A DNA stretch of 64,000 bases from Bernardetiaceae bacterium (lineage in GTDB: Bacteria; Bacteroidota; Bacteroidia; Cytophagales; Thermoflexibacteraceae): contig JANWWZ010000007.1 in the NCBI GenBank assembly GCA_025057115.1, positions 1-64,000 on the forward strand, written 5' to 3'. Below the pieces are notes generated by a model. The model was not told the origin of the DNA and searched no databases. It saw only the letters and a list, made by a program, of their open reading frames with translations. Made by a program: the position numbers and the translations under genes. Of this stretch, positions 1-10,459 are shown piece after piece. Each line of letters starts with the position of its first letter. The first letter of the stretch is position 1.

Positions 1-669
1 CAACAGGTCGTGAAAGGCGGAGAAGTAGGTCAGGTCGGTCAAGTTGTTCAAGTCAGAAAAGAGGGAGACTTTGGAAAAGCGCGTGATGCCCGTCATGAAG
101 AAAAACTTAATGTGCTGAGAACTCCCCTTGACCACGCTGTAGAGTTGCCGCAAGATGTCCCGGTGGAGGTAGGCTTGGGAGAGGTGTTGGGTTTCCAAAG
201 CGTCGGTGATGGGCTTGTCGTACTCGTCGATGAGGATGACCACCTGATTGCCCATCTGTTGGTGCATCCGCTCCATCAACTCGGCAAACTTCAGCCCAAT
301 ACCCTTTTTGTGCAGGGCTATCTGATAAGATTGAGCAATCTCATCGAGTCGTTGATGGATGGCTTGGTAGAGTCCCAGGTCGGTAAAATCCATGTGGCTG
401 AAGTCCAGGTGGATGACGGGGTAGGTTTGCCAATGGATTTTGTCGTAGATGAAAAGTCCTTTGAACAGGTCTTGTTTGCCTTCAAAGAGGCATTTGAGCA
501 AGCTGATGAGCAGGGATTTGCCAAAGCGACGAGGACGGGAAAGGAAAAAGAAAATGCTGCCTTGTTGGAGCAGTTGCCATACGTAAAATGTTTTGTCCAC
601 ATAGAGCCGTTGTGTCCGCCTCAGCTCGGCAAAGTCTTGCTGACCAGTGGGAAGTAAAGGGAGCGGCAT
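1..669 (-). CDS. AAA-ATPase-like domain protein (PF09820 / DUF1703-type), 3' end truncated by window edge
   Basis: Reverse-strand translation from ATG at 669 reads MPLPLLPTGQQDFAELRRTQRLYVDKTFYVWQLLQQGSIFFFLSRPRRFGKSLLISCLKCLFEGKQDLFKGLFIYDKIHWQTYPVIHLDFS..., with the characteristic YVDKT...F..RPRRFGKS P-loop of the AAA-ATPase_like family and a VILIDEYDKPI Walker B-like motif. It is open to position 1 and missing from the ORF track because it is truncated. Confidence 0.88.
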   Translation of the reverse strand, partial: MPLPLLPTGQQDFAELRRTQRLYVDKTFYVWQLLQQGSIFFFLSRPRRFGKSLLISLLKCLFEGKQDLFKGLFIYDKIHWQTYPVIHLDFSHMDFTDLGLYQAIHQRLDEIAQSYQIALHKKGIGLKFAELMERMHQQMGNQVVILIDEYDKPITDALETQHLSQAYLHRDILRQLYSVVKGSSQHIKFFFMTGITRFSKVSLFSDLNNLTDLTYFSAFHDLL

Positions 670-760
670 TGCTTTTTATTTGCCAAAGATAAAACAATTT
701 CAAGCGTTTTTGGGTTAGCAGCATAATTTAATAAATTAGCTTTATAAATAGCTGTCTGTC

Positions 761-3700
761 ATGGCTTTGCAACTACATGTAACAAGTTTCATCGTTGCTA
801 TTTTATCAATTTTATCCGCCTGCCCAGCCAATGGACAAGTTTTTTTCAGCGACAATTTCAACAGTTACACTTCTGGCAACCCTAGTGCTGTATGGAACAC
901 CACAACTGTAAATCCTCCCTCTGGTACGCCGCCTTTTTTTAGCGCTCCTGTTCTTTCTGGAACTAACCGCGTTTTAAGGTCTAATGGACCTACAAGCGGC
1001 TCGGGTACACGCCGAATTTACGCCTCTACTCCTTGCAGCATCTCCAACTTAAACTCACAAGCCGTTGAATGGCGCTTTGAATTTTGGTACAACGTAGCTT
1101 GGAATTCTACTAATGTAAATGCCGATAACCACGCTCGCGTATTTTTGACTAGCGACGTTGCTAATATAGACGGCAATCTAAATGGATATCATCTGCGTTT
1201 GCTAGAAAACATACAATTGTGGCGCAATACTCCTACTTCTGCTACTAATCTCAATCTTTCAGGAGGCACACTGACAGACTTAAGCACTCTTCCCCAACCA
1301 ATTCAAGTACAGGTGATTCGCCTGCCAGGAGGTCGCTGGTTAGTTTTTGTCAATGGTATGTATCAAGGTAGTGCTGTCGATAACTCTTACACTTCTTCAC
1401 AATTCTTTGGATTTCACTACCGCTATAGTGCAGCAACTCGAAATACTGCTTTTCAAGTAGATAATGTATTAGTGCAACGCTACGAAAATACAGTTCCCAC
1501 TACTGTAGTAGCAGCTAATGGTGCAAATGCTCGGCAAATCCGCATTCGGTTTAATGAATTAATGGATATAGCTGCTCTGAGGCAGTCAGCCGTTTTTTCA
1601 ATTAGTGGGGTGCCCGCCTGGCAAGTATTACCTGCAGAAGACGAATTTTCAGTTTACGTCAATTTTCCATTTGACTTTGTAGCTGGCAACAATTATCTAC
1701 TGCAATGCCAACACCTAACTGATATTTTTGGAAACGTTTCAGCAAGTATTCCCGATTTTAACTTCAATTTTAACGATATCCTTCCTCCAAAGGTATTGCA
1801 GTTAAATGTAGTCGCTCCTCAATCTTTAGACGTGCTTTTTGATGAGCCTGTAGAGCTAACAAGTGCTACAACGCTAGCTAATTACAGCTGGAATAGCGAA
1901 CAGCCGCGTGCTGCTGTACGCGATGCTACTAATACAGCTCTAGTACACTTGCTCTTTAACAATCACTTTCCTGAAAATAGCAACCAAACTCTTTCCATTG
2001 TGGCGGTGAAAGATCTGCAAAGCAATGCCATGTTACCTACAAGTGCTATTTTTCACCGTGATACGCGCGCTCCTACAGTAAATGACCTTACGGGCTGGCG
2101 ATTTCTTTCTGCTACCCAAATTGAAATTACTTTCTCTGAACCTGTTGAACCCATTACTGCCGAGTTGGTCAATAATTACTCACTGAGCAATGGCATAGGT
2201 TTTCCACTGCAGGTAGAGCGCAACCCAACTATGCCTCACAAGGTGGTACTTACTTTTGCTCAACCCATTCCAGCGAATGTACCCCTTACGCTGCGCATTA
2301 CAGGAGTGCGCGATCTGGCAGGCAATGCAATGAGTACTAATAACATTACCGTGCGATACGACCCCGATGCTCCTGAATGGACCCAACTGATTCAGCGCGC
2401 AGATAATGTGATAGAATTGCAATTTAACGAGGCAGTCAATCCCGCTACTGTAGTTACGGCTCACTTCCAGCTTACTAATATCACTGATAATCAAATCATT
2501 CCGATAATTTCGGCTTCCCTTTGCCCCATCAATAGTGCCATTGTTTACCTAACTACTGTTACTTCTTTGCCCAATGACAAAAATTTTAGCCTACAAGTCC
2601 AAAATATTACCGATTTGGGCAATAATTCCATGCCAGCACAGTCTCGTTCTTTTAATACTATTGCCCCTAAGGTAGGCGAAGCCTTCATTCTGGGCAAGAA
2701 TGCTATTGAAATACGCTTTACGGAAGCAGTGCAGCCAGTAAGTGCGCTCAATGCTGCAAACTACACTCTTTCAGGAGTTAGCAACGTGCCTACTATTAAC
2801 TTGATTAGCCCTGAAAAGGTGCGTTTAGTGTACTCTATTCCCATGGAACAGGGGCAAACTTACAGGCTCACTGTCCACAACATTGCAGATCTCAACGGAA
2901 ATTTGATGCCTTCTACTACAATCAGCTTGCATTTTGGGACCTATGTAGAAGAAGTCTTTTTGCGCACTTCCAAATTGCTGGAAGTAATTTTTTCAGAAGA
3001 AATGCCCATTGCTGAGGTGCAAAATGAAAATCGCTATTTCATCAATGGAGATCCTGCACGCAAGCCAGTTTCTGCTGTGCGCAATACGCAAAATCCTACT
3101 GTTGTAACCCTGCTTTTCAGCGATGACTTTGTCGAAAATCAAACTTATAAACTTACCTTAGGTGGCTTTGCAACTACGTGCCGCCGCTATGTTCCTCAAT
3201 CCGAGCACGAATTTGTTTTAGATCGCCGTCCACCGCAAATAGTTTCTGTTCGCGTGCTTTCACCCCTGCAAGTAGCAGTGGAATTCAATAAATCACTAGA
3301 TCGGGCAACAGCAGAAGCAGTTAACCACTACGAAATTTCCCATGGCATCGGCAGACCTCGAAAAGCCACTCTTCGCGGGAAAATAGTAGAACTCGAGCTT
3401 TCCAGTCGTTTACTGGGAAACATCAGTTACACACTTACTGCCCGTAACGTACAAGATGTATTGCGCAACACTATGCCAGTAACTGCGGTTTCTTTTCAAC
3501 GTCCTGCTCAACCTCGGTATGGCGAATTGATTTTCACAGAAATTTTAGCAGACCCCACTCCTGCTGTTGGATTGCCATCTACTGAGTTTGTCGAAATTTT
3601 TAACAATTCTACGCAGTCTTTTGAGCTTACAGGAATTAGCTTTGCCGATGAATCAGGGAGTACCTTATTGGGAGAAGGAACTATTGCCCCAGGAGAATAC

Positions 3701-6700
3701 CTAATACTTTGCCCTGATGAAGCAGTAGAGCAGTGGCAATTGTTTGGACGTGCAGTAGGATTGAAATCTTGGCGCTCGCTGACCAACTCAGGCGAAACGA
3801 TTCGCCTGGTGGATATGGATGGAAAAACTATCGATTCAGTACAGTACAGCAGTTCATGGTACCGCGACCCTAAAAAGCGAAATGGTGGATGGTCACTGGA
3901 GCGGATTTCACTAAAAGAAGTTTCTTGCACGCCCTTTGAAAATTGGCATGAGTCTATCCATCAACGCGGGGGAACTCCTGGCAAGCCTAATTCAGTCTTA
4001 AACAATCCTCCTGACAAAACACCGCCTAAGATTGCCACAGTAACTATTCTGTCTAACCGACTTTTGCAAGTTCGTTTAACCAAGGCAGTGGAACGTTCAG
4101 TGCTGGCTCGTCTTGCTAATTACCAGTTGATGGGCGCTAGCCCTGCTCGCGTGCAACATGCAACGCCTCTAGACACGCTCAATGTAAGGCTACAACTTGC
4201 CAGTGCGTTAGATAGCGGCAAGCAATATCGGCTCATTATCAACCATTTAGCTGATTGCTTTGGCAATGCCGCTGCTGATACTTTCTCTTTGGGAATTGGC
4301 AGGTACCCCAAAAAGGGGGATCTCCGCATCAGCGAAATTATGGCTAATCCTAACGCCCCAGCAGGTAGCACTACCTTAGTCAATTATGGCGAGTACGTGG
4401 AAATTACTAACCTAACTCCCGATTTGATTCAACTTCAATTTCTCAAGCTAGGATACGAAAATCGATTCTTCTCCCTACCTGCTCGAATCATCGCTCCTTA
4501 TGAAGTGCTCGTGCTGACTTCTACTGCTCGGGCGACCAATTTTGGCAGTAGAGGAATAGGTATTGTAGGTTTTCCTGCATTGGCTGACGGCGGTGCTCTT
4601 CTTACCTTAACTGATACAGCGGAAATAGAAATTGATGCAGTGCGCTACTCTTCCACTTGGTACGGTGATCGGGAGAAACAACGCGGAGGCTGGAGCTTAG
4701 AAATAATTGACTTACACAACTTTTGCGCGGAAGAGCAAAATTGGCGCGCTTCTTTGCACGCCAGTGGAGGCACTCCTGGTGCACCTAATTCTGTTCGCGG
4801 TACTATCCAAGATGAAATTCCTCCTCGCGTAACAGGGGTTGCCTTACAAAACCAGCGCGAAGTGCTCCTTTCTTTTTCCGAGCCAATTTCGTTAGAAACT
4901 TTGCTACAACCTAGCGCCTATGCATTCACACAAGGAATTCGAGTAGCACAGGTAAAGCCTATCCACCGTCGGCAAGTGCGCTTGCTGCTTGAGCAATCCC
5001 TTGACCCTGCTCTCCCCTATCGCTTGCAAATTAGCGGACTGCGCGACTGTGCCGGCAACTTGATAACGCCATCTGTCCATCAATTGGGCATCGGAAGAAA
5101 TCCGCGCCCCAAGGATCTGCTTATTACTGAAATTTTAGCTGACGAAACGCCCAAGGTGGGCTTGCCAGCAGCAGAATTTATAGAAATTTTTAATAACTCT
5201 GACGATTTAATCAACCTACAAAATGTCTATTTGGCTGACGAAAATACAACAGTGCCCTTGCCTGGAGCTGTATTACTACCTCGGCAATACGCCGTGCTAT
5301 GCGCCCCTTCGCGCGTGGATAGTTTTCTATTGCACCGCCCTGCTCCTCAACGCGTAATAGGGGTAGTAGGATTTCCTTCCCTTAGCAATGCGGGAGAACG
5401 GTTGAGACTTTTTATTGGAAATCTGATCCTACACCAGGTGCACTATAGCATTGAATGGTACCGCGACCTTGCAAAGCGCAACGGCGGTTGGAGTTTGGAA
5501 ATGATTGATACGGAAAACTTTTGCAGCGAAATGGACAACTGGACCGCTTCCATGGACCCTCAAGGAGGCACTCCTGGTCAACCCAACTCCGTTGCCGCTC
5601 CTAATCCCGATAAAACTTCCCCAGAGCTAACTCGCCTTCAATTAGAAGGCAGCCGCTTAACCCTTACTTTTAGTGAGAAAATGGATAGCACTACCCTTGT
5701 TACCTTGCAACACTATCGCATCAAACCCGAAATTGCTATCCGCCAGTTAGTATTGCATACTGACCGCGTTTTGACTGTAGAGTTAGCTGAGTCTCCTCAG
5801 GCAGGGCAATTGTATGAATTAGAATTGAGTCCAAACTTAAAAGACTGTGCAGGCAATTCTTTAGGAGAGAGCAGCTTGCGGGTACTTTTTGGAGTGGGGC
5901 GCTCACCTGAGCGATACGAATTGCTCATTAGCGAAATTATGGCAGATCCCGCTCCCTCTGTAGGCTTGCCTGAACGCGAATATATCGAACTTTACAATGC
6001 TACAGGCGATCTCCTTACCTTAAATGGCATCGTCCTTATAAAACCAGAAACGGGAACTACTGTGCACCTGCCTTCGCTGGTAATGCCAGCACAAAGCTAC
6101 TTAGTACTGGCAAGTAGTAGTGCAATGGGGGAGATTGCTGCAGCCTCTCCTTGGGCAAGAGTAGTGGGTCTAGCTGGCTTTCCCTCTCTTTCCAACACTG
6201 GTGAAACCTTGGAAATCAGGCATTTGGGAAAATTAATTCACTCGGTAAGCTATAGGGTCGAATGGCACCAGCCCCATAAGCGCAATGGCGGATGGAGCCT
6301 AGAGATGATAGACCTTAACCAACCTTGCCAACAGGCTACTAACTGGACTTCTTCCAATGACCAACGTGGGGGAACTCCTGGTAAGCCCAACAGTGTACAC
6401 GGTCCTAACCCCGACCTTGAGCCGCCTAAGATTGTAGAAATCAGTTTATTGAACTCAAGGACTTTGCGCCTTGTGTTAAACGAGCCCATGGATAGCGCCA
6501 GCCTTGTCCAGTCAGAAAACTACCACTTTTCCGCTGGCTTGCTTGTGGATTCCCTGCAAGTGGTAGGAGTTTCTACAGTGGTGATAAAACTGTTGGAGCC
6601 AGTGGTACGTGGCAAACCTTATCAGTTGAAAATCAAAGGATTAAAAGACTGCTCTGGCAATTTAATTCAACCAATCGAGCCCTTTTTTGGCCTAGGCATC

Positions 6701-8341
6701 CCTCCCAACAAATTTGAATTACTCATTAGTGAACTGATGGCAGATCCTTCTCCTGTGGTAGGGTTGCCCGAATCAGAATACGTAGAAATTTTCAATGCCA
6801 GCGATAAAGTTATTAGTCTTAAAGGAGTGACCCTGAGCAATAGCAATGGCACGAGAGGCATTTTGCCCGAAGTAAATCTATTGCCGCGTACCTATGCCTT
6901 AATTTGCCCGACTTCCGCAGCAACTGTATTCCGAAGCATTTTACCTACCAATAGCGCGATAGTATCTCCCCATCGCTGGGCAGCTTTAGATAACACTTCT
7001 GATGTGGTACAATTGCGCAATGCAGAAGGGTTGCTATTGCACCAAGTAGCTTACCGCGCTGCATGGATAAGCCATCCTAGCAAGCGCGAAGGTGGGTGGA
7101 GTTTAGAAATGCGCAACCTGAACAATCCATGTGCTGGCAGGGACAACTGGGAAGCCTCTGAACATCCTAACGGTGGGACTCCTGCTGCACCTAATAGCTT
7201 CAGCAGCACTTTACTTGACCAACACCCTCCTCAACTGCAGCGCGTAGAAACAGCTGATGGTCAACAAGTGCGCATTGTGTTAAATGAATGGATTGACAGC
7301 CTTGCTGCAACGCAAGCAAGTTATTTGGTCAATGGACAAAAAGCCAGCAAAGTGCTTTTCAGCTACAGCCGACCTAATGAAGTTCTCGTCATTTTGCCTT
7401 ATCCGCTAAAACCTGGGGAGAAAGCAACCCTACAAGTGCTTCACCTGCGCGATTGCGTTGGAAATACCCTGTTTCGCTCTCCCATTTTCCACTTGGTAGC
7501 ACCTCAAGAAGCAGCCGCGGGTGATGTTATTATTAATGAAATTTTGTTTAACCCACCGCCAACGGGAGTAGATTTTGTAGAACTTTACAACAAATCAGAC
7601 AAGTATATTAACCTTCAGAATTGGCGCATCGCTAACGCAACCACCGAGAGACTCATCAGCCAAGAAGTGCTCATCATGCCTCCTCAAACGTATCTAGTCC
7701 TTACTCCTGATGTAGCCAAACTCAAACAACAATACAGCCGTGCTATTGATTCTCTGTTGCATCAAGTCAATTTGCCTTCCTTTAACGATAAAGAAGGCAC
7801 TGTGCGGTTGCTCAACGCACAAGGAATGCTAATAGACCGGTTAGAATATAGCCAGGGTTGGCATTTTGCTTTATTGGAGCGAAAAGAAGGAGTTTCCCTA
7901 GAGCGCATTTCATTCCACGCTCCTACGCAAGAGCGGAACAATTGGCACTCTGCAGCCGCTCCCTTTTATGGAACACCTACTTATTTAAATTCTCAGTCTG
8001 AAAAGCAAAGCCCACTTGTGTCTATCAGTGAATGTTTTAGAATTGAAAATCAAGTATTTACTCCCGATGGCGACGGCTTCCAAGACCTCATGCTACTCCA
8101 CCTAGACTGTGCTGCAACTGGTAGCGTAGCCACAGTGCGCATTTTTGACTCCACTGGCAGGCTTGTTCGCACCTTGCTTAACCAGCAAACCATTGCTGCT
8201 GGCATGTTTTTGGCTTGGGATGGCATTACTGAAGAAGGTAGCAAAGCCCGCTTAGGTCCCTACATTGTAGCAATAGAACTTTTCGACTTACAAGGAAACC
8301 TAAAACGGGAATACTTAAAAGTAGTAGTGGGAGCGTTTTAG
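761..8341 (+). CDS. Very large exported repeat protein with Ig-like (SbsA-type) modules, six lamin-tail-domain (LTD)-like units and a FlgD-Ig-like C-terminus
   Basis: 2526 aa. N-terminal signal sequence. Repeated 'TEILADPxPxVGLPxxEFIEIFNNS...GGWSLEMID...NW.AS....GGTPGxPNSV' units. C-terminus 'FTPDGDGFQD...VRIFDSTGRLVRTL...WDGITEEGSKARLGPYIV' is FlgD/CHU-like. Confidence 0.88.
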   Translation: MALQLHVTSFIVAILSILSACPANGQVFFSDNFNSYTSGNPSAVWNTTTVNPPSGTPPFFSAPVLSGTNRVLRSNGPTSGSGTRRIYASTPCSISNLNSQAVEWRFEFWYNVAWNSTNVNADNHARVFLTSDVANIDGNLNGYHLRLLENIQLWRNTPTSATNLNLSGGTLTDLSTLPQPIQVQVIRLPGGRWLVFVNGMYQGSAVDNSYTSSQFFGFHYRYSAATRNTAFQVDNVLVQRYENTVPTTVVAANGANARQIRIRFNELMDIAALRQSAVFSISGVPAWQVLPAEDEFSVYVNFPFDFVAGNNYLLQCQHLTDIFGNVSASIPDFNFNFNDILPPKVLQLNVVAPQSLDVLFDEPVELTSATTLANYSWNSEQPRAAVRDATNTALVHLLFNNHFPENSNQTLSIVAVKDLQSNAMLPTSAIFHRDTRAPTVNDLTGWRFLSATQIEITFSEPVEPITAELVNNYSLSNGIGFPLQVERNPTMPHKVVLTFAQPIPANVPLTLRITGVRDLAGNAMSTNNITVRYDPDAPEWTQLIQRADNVIELQFNEAVNPATVVTAHFQLTNITDNQIIPIISASLCPINSAIVYLTTVTSLPNDKNFSLQVQNITDLGNNSMPAQSRSFNTIAPKVGEAFILGKNAIEIRFTEAVQPVSALNAANYTLSGVSNVPTINLISPEKVRLVYSIPMEQGQTYRLTVHNIADLNGNLMPSTTISLHFGTYVEEVFLRTSKLLEVIFSEEMPIAEVQNENRYFINGDPARKPVSAVRNTQNPTVVTLLFSDDFVENQTYKLTLGGFATTCRRYVPQSEHEFVLDRRPPQIVSVRVLSPLQVAVEFNKSLDRATAEAVNHYEISHGIGRPRKATLRGKIVELELSSRLLGNISYTLTARNVQDVLRNTMPVTAVSFQRPAQPRYGELIFTEILADPTPAVGLPSTEFVEIFNNSTQSFELTGISFADESGSTLLGEGTIAPGEYLILCPDEAVEQWQLFGRAVGLKSWRSLTNSGETIRLVDMDGKTIDSVQYSSSWYRDPKKRNGGWSLERISLKEVSCTPFENWHESIHQRGGTPGKPNSVLNNPPDKTPPKIATVTILSNRLLQVRLTKAVERSVLARLANYQLMGASPARVQHATPLDTLNVRLQLASALDSGKQYRLIINHLADCFGNAAADTFSLGIGRYPKKGDLRISEIMANPNAPAGSTTLVNYGEYVEITNLTPDLIQLQFLKLGYENRFFSLPARIIAPYEVLVLTSTARATNFGSRGIGIVGFPALADGGALLTLTDTAEIEIDAVRYSSTWYGDREKQRGGWSLEIIDLHNFCAEEQNWRASLHASGGTPGAPNSVRGTIQDEIPPRVTGVALQNQREVLLSFSEPISLETLLQPSAYAFTQGIRVAQVKPIHRRQVRLLLEQSLDPALPYRLQISGLRDCAGNLITPSVHQLGIGRNPRPKDLLITEILADETPKVGLPAAEFIEIFNNSDDLINLQNVYLADENTTVPLPGAVLLPRQYAVLCAPSRVDSFLLHRPAPQRVIGVVGFPSLSNAGERLRLFIGNLILHQVHYSIEWYRDLAKRNGGWSLEMIDTENFCSEMDNWTASMDPQGGTPGQPNSVAAPNPDKTSPELTRLQLEGSRLTLTFSEKMDSTTLVTLQHYRIKPEIAIRQLVLHTDRVLTVELAESPQAGQLYELELSPNLKDCAGNSLGESSLRVLFGVGRSPERYELLISEIMADPAPSVGLPEREYIELYNATGDLLTLNGIVLIKPETGTTVHLPSLVMPAQSYLVLASSSAMGEIAAASPWARVVGLAGFPSLSNTGETLEIRHLGKLIHSVSYRVEWHQPHKRNGGWSLEMIDLNQPCQQATNWTSSNDQRGGTPGKPNSVHGPNPDLEPPKIVEISLLNSRTLRLVLNEPMDSASLVQSENYHFSAGLLVDSLQVVGVSTVVIKLLEPVVRGKPYQLKIKGLKDCSGNLIQPIEPFFGLGIPPNKFELLISELMADPSPVVGLPESEYVEIFNASDKVISLKGVTLSNSNGTRGILPEVNLLPRTYALICPTSAATVFRSILPTNSAIVSPHRWAALDNTSDVVQLRNAEGLLLHQVAYRAAWISHPSKREGGWSLEMRNLNNPCAGRDNWEASEHPNGGTPAAPNSFSSTLLDQHPPQLQRVETADGQQVRIVLNEWIDSLAATQASYLVNGQKASKVLFSYSRPNEVLVILPYPLKPGEKATLQVLHLRDCVGNTLFRSPIFHLVAPQEAAAGDVIINEILFNPPPTGVDFVELYNKSDKYINLQNWRIANATTERLISQEVLIMPPQTYLVLTPDVAKLKQQYSRAIDSLLHQVNLPSFNDKEGTVRLLNAQGMLIDRLEYSQGWHFALLERKEGVSLERISFHAPTQERNNWHSAAAPFYGTPTYLNSQSEKQSPLVSISECFRIENQVFTPDGDGFQDLMLLHLDCAATGSVATVRIFDSTGRLVRTLLNQQTIAAGMFLAWDGITEEGSKARLGPYIVAIELFDLQGNLKREYLKVVVGAF
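3521..7999 (+). repeat. Six tandem LTD + Ig-like coding repeats, period about 800 bp
   Basis: LTD starts (x-IxEI) read at about 3521, 4321, 5117, 5921, 6719 and 7523; successive spacings 800, 796, 804, 798, 804 bp. Confidence 0.85.
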
Positions 8342-8432
8342 TAAGTGTAGAGCACCACCAGAATCAGCAACACAAAAGCCTATTTAGTGTTGAGGGTCAG
8401 GAAGTTACTGGTTTGTTTAGCAGGCAGATTAA

Positions 8433-9518
8433 CTACATGCGCTCAAAAAGTTCTTGCACTTGTTGGGGGGTAATTTTTTCCTGCCAATGGGGACCTAGCG
8501 CATGACTCCACATGTGGTGCAATCCCAGGCTAATTTCTGTCATTTTTTCAATTTGCTCATCAGTCCAATTTCGAGAAAGGTTTTGGGGTAGGTAAATGTG
8601 GTGCTTTGCTGCCATGGCTTTAAACTCTCGCACTCCTTCTGGATAGAAATCCTCTAAGTGATTGAAAGCGATGCAATTGGCATACCCGTGCCGCATGCCA
8701 AGTACGTAAGAAAGTCCATAAGAAAGAGCATGACAAATGCCTACTTCGGAGTAGGTAAGGCTAAGCCCGCCGAAAAGGGAAGCTACCATTAGTTTTTCGT
8801 TCATTTCTGGATTTTGTCCACTGTTGGGACCTAAGTATACCTCTCGGCAAAGGTCTAAGGCTTTGTAACCGTAGGCTTGGCTGTAGGTGTTTTGCATATG
8901 CCCTGTTATAGATTCTATGCAGTGGATGAAAGTATCCATGCCTGTATAAAACCACTGGTCGCGGGGCACTGTAGCTGTTAAAGTAGGGTCCAAAACGATT
9001 TGGTCAAACACTGTCCATTCGCATTTAATGCCTAGTTTTTTCTTCGGTCCTGTCAGGACAGCAGTCATGCTTACTTCTGCACCTGTGCCCGAGATAGTAG
9101 GTACTCCTACGTGATAAACGCCTGGATTTTTGATAAGATTTAAACCTTGGTACTGCTCTGAAGAGCCTTCATTGGTAAGCATAAGAGCTACTGCTTTGGC
9201 AATATCCATAATGCTACCGCCGCCGATTCCGATAACTCCTGCGGGAAGCCCCTGAGCTTGCAAAATAGCGTCCCGCAAGTGATCGATTTGTTCGGTAGTG
9301 GGTTCGTGAGGAGTTACATCCACAAAAAAAGTCATATCGCGCCCTTGCACGGGCAAGCGAGTTTCCAATTCCTTGCCTTTGAAGTAGTTATCTACAATAA
9401 AAACCATAAAGTCTTCTGGGCGCTGGCGCTTAGGGGCAAGAATATCACCTAGCTGGTTAAAGCTACCAGGTCCGTAAACAGTTCTAGCAACGGCGGGAAT
9501 GTTTTTGTACATAGGCAA
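8433..9518 (-). CDS. kdnB: Iron-containing alcohol dehydrogenase, KdnB-like (3-deoxy-D-manno-octulosonate 8-oxidase)
   Basis: 361 aa. GIGGGSIMDIAKAVALMLTN, GTGAEVSMTAVLTG and WFYTGMDTFIHCIESITG motifs of Fe-ADH. Extended resemblance to recalled Shewanella KdnB (DFMVFIVDNYFKGK, YQGLNLIKNPGVYHVGVPTISGTGAE, LDLCREVYL). Confidence 0.75.
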   Translation of the reverse strand: MPMYKNIPAVARTVYGPGSFNQLGDILAPKRQRPEDFMVFIVDNYFKGKELETRLPVQGRDMTFFVDVTPHEPTTEQIDHLRDAILQAQGLPAGVIGIGGGSIMDIAKAVALMLTNEGSSEQYQGLNLIKNPGVYHVGVPTISGTGAEVSMTAVLTGPKKKLGIKCEWTVFDQIVLDPTLTATVPRDQWFYTGMDTFIHCIESITGHMQNTYSQAYGYKALDLCREVYLGPNSGQNPEMNEKLMVASLFGGLSLTYSEVGICHALSYGLSYVLGMRHGYANCIAFNHLEDFYPEGVREFKAMAAKHHIYLPQNLSRNWTDEQIEKMTEISLGLHHMWSHALGPHWQEKITPQQVQELFERM

Positions 9519-9550
9519 AAAGTTTAGCTTGCAAATTTAGCAGGCTAAAC

Positions 9551-10372
9551 TTATTTCCTCACTGTTGCAAAAGGATGTTTAAGTCCTTGATGTTCAATCA
9601 AGTCTAGTTCAAAGGCGCCGATGAGCATGGCTACTTCTACCCGCAGCGGCACGCGGTTGTCGTCGTCAGAAATCCACATTTTAATGGGATGCTTACCCCT
9701 AAAAAGCTGATTTTCAGGCATGATGGGGGAAATAACAGCTGCTTTTATCCTGCCGAATTTAGTCTGCAAGTAGCTTTTGCCCAAGTAGATGATTTGTAGG
9801 TCATAGACCTTATCCTCAAAAAAGCCTGTAATGGTGAGGGTGTCTTTTTCTTTAATGCCTGAAAAATCCAATGTGCGCAAGTAGTAGTAGCCGCTTACAA
9901 TATCTTGTACATTTTTGGGAATTTTATAGTACTCTACTTTCTCAGCCTCCATGCCAGTGGTATGCCTTACTTGCGCGGTGCCTTTGAGGTGGTCAAAAAA
10001 CACAGTTTCAACCTTTTTGTAGTCGTTTTCTTGGATATGGCGGAAAAATTTATGAGGGATGATAGCTCCCGTATCGATATACGAACGCCACAGGTCATTA
10101 ACTTTCATGGTCATGGCAAAAAGCCCTGTAGTTTTGCCATGAATATCCACCTTATAACAAGCCCGATTGTTTATTGTATAGAGGTGTTCATCCAAACTAA
10201 CGGTAGCCTTGCCCACGTTAATAAATCCGTAATGAACTAAGTAGCTTAGTTTTTCGCCTGCACTAAATTTGTTATTAGGCAAGGAGCGGTATCCCTCATC
10301 AGGTGTAAAACCAACGAGGGCAAACCCAGCAACAGAAAGCAAGATCCACAGGCGTGCCCCTGTAAATTTCAT
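9551..10372 (-). CDS. DUF3108 domain-containing protein (exported)
   Basis: 273 aa. N-terminal signal; 'FSAGEKLSYLVHYGFINVGKATVSL...KTTGLFAMTMKVNDLWRSYID...P.KFFRHIQENDYKK' is typical of DUF3108. Confidence 0.8.
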   Translation of the reverse strand: MKFTGARLWILLSVAGFALVGFTPDEGYRSLPNNKFSAGEKLSYLVHYGFINVGKATVSLDEHLYTINNRACYKVDIHGKTTGLFAMTMKVNDLWRSYIDTGAIIPHKFFRHIQENDYKKVETVFFDHLKGTAQVRHTTGMEAEKVEYYKIPKNVQDIVSGYYYLRTLDFSGIKEKDTLTITGFFEDKVYDLQIIYLGKSYLQTKFGRIKAAVISPIMPENQLFRGKHPIKMWISDDDNRVPLRVEVAMLIGAFELDLIEHQGLKHPFATVRK

Positions 10373-10459
10373 TACTTGCTCAGTTTATCTTTAAAGGTTC
10401 AAACTCAATGCCAGCTGCAAAAGTAGGACAAAACTACTTTATTGATTTCAAGTTACTTT

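Noticed and set aside
10-657. 215-aa + strand ORF at the left edge
   Set aside because: Antisense to a recognisable AAA-ATPase-like CDS; composition is typical of a shadow ORF.
3521-7999. CRISPR-like regular spacing
   Set aside because: Period is ~800 bp, repeats are diverged protein-coding LTD/Ig modules; no short direct repeats or cas genes in the window.
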